Assembly (NCBI GenBank): GCA_002471345.1
Contig: DKPS01000181.1
Coordinates: forward strand, 5,515 to 69,514
Direction: 5' to 3'
DNA length: 64,000 nt
Origin: Saprospiraceae bacterium UBA7328
GTDB taxonomy: Bacteria; Bacteroidota; Bacteroidia; Chitinophagales; Saprospiraceae
Of this stretch, positions 63,858 to 64,000 are shown one piece after another. The notes below the pieces were generated by a model, which had not been told where the DNA came from, did no database searches, and worked only from the letters and a program-made list of their open reading frames with translations. Numbering within the stretch: the first letter of the stretch is position 1; the number at the start of each line of letters is the position of its first letter. The translations under genes and the position numbers were made by a program.

Positions 63858-64000
63858 CTACTTTGTGCTATTGAGGTAATTGATTACCTCTCCCACTGTT
63901 TGTATTTTTTCTGCCTCTTCGTCAGGAATTGAAATGTCAAATTCTTTTTCGAATTCCATAATCAGCTCTACAGTATCTAGTGAATCTGCTCCTAGATCGT
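63858..64000 (-). CDS. acpP: Acyl carrier protein, N-terminus cut by window edge
   Basis: The last 46 codons are visible and translate as an [22 protein letters not shown] with the phosphopantetheine serine in the DSL motif, then acidic helices ([19 protein letters not shown]). The stop codon is at 63858. The N-terminal about 32 residues lie outside the window. Confidence 0.97.
   Translation of the reverse strand, partial: DLGADSLDTVELIMEFEKEFDISIPDEEAEKIQTVGEVINYLNSTK

Noticed and set aside
1..64000. tRNA, rRNA, insertion sequence or prophage
   Set aside because: No cloverleaf, rRNA motif, transposase, integrase or terminal repeat was recognised in the noncoding stretches read by eye; a covariance-model search would be needed to be certain.

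Overview
This window is a chromosomal segment of a low-GC member of the Bacteroidota, most likely a Cytophagales- or Saprospirales-like free-living (probably marine) bacterium. The grounds are: promoter matches to the Bacteroidota consensus (TTG, about 20 bases, then TAnnTTTG), a GldH-type gliding lipoprotein, a PorE-like TPR/propeller/OmpA protein, many lipoprotein signals, the acpP-fabF-rnc order, mevalonate-pathway isoprenoid genes and a eukaryote-type citrate synthase. The species cannot be named from sequence reading alone. No rRNA, tRNA, CRISPR array, insertion sequence or phage was seen.

Layout. 1-5.2 kb: superoxide dismutase (cut by the window edge), a TonB with two proline tracts, VanZ-like protein, glycine cleavage H protein, citrate synthase and an OmpA-family protein, all on the minus strand. 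5.3-11.3 kb: a minus-strand sulfur-assimilation operon (sulfite reductase, uroporphyrinogen methyltransferase, siroheme synthase, APS/PAPS reductase, ferredoxin-NADP reductase, ferredoxin). 11.4-16 kb: a DUF885 metallopeptidase-like lipoprotein, a DUF3109 protein and a prolyl oligopeptidase. 16.2-21.7 kb: a tripartite RND efflux operon. 21.8-32.1 kb: a looser, accessory stretch with a short SSB, TPR lipoprotein, tandem DUF6090 membrane proteins, sulfatase, two acetyltransferases, two broken genes and a di-haem peroxidase. 32.3-38.6 kb: lytic transglycosylase, PfkB kinase, TatA, YhhN, then a mevalonate-pathway group (GHMP kinase, HMG-CoA reductase, type 2 IPP isomerase). 38.7-47.9 kb: TPR protein, rplM-rpsI-rpsB-tsf, pyrH, a PqiA-like protein and a PorE-like protein. 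47.9-64 kb: rlmD, rmlA, a flippase-like membrane protein, thioredoxin-fold protein, grpE-dnaJ-gldH, carB, a hydroxyacid dehydrogenase, greA, HIT protein, M29 aminopeptidase, membrane hydrolase, rnc, fabF and the start of acpP.

The most notable observation is upstream of the sulfur operon (10.91-11.27 kb, minus strand). Two very short reading frames packed with cysteine codons (6 of 16 residues, then 7 of 34) lie in tandem. Each is followed by an intrinsic-terminator hairpin with a U tract, and the second terminator ends just before the sulfite reductase start codon. A consensus promoter and an 8-bp inverted repeat lie in front. This is the architecture of a double cysteine-sensing transcription attenuator: scarce Cys-tRNA would stall ribosomes on the cysteine codons and let RNA polymerase read into the operon that makes sulfide for cysteine. 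For the first leader a plausible antiterminator strand lies directly behind the stop codon, where a terminating ribosome would cover it.
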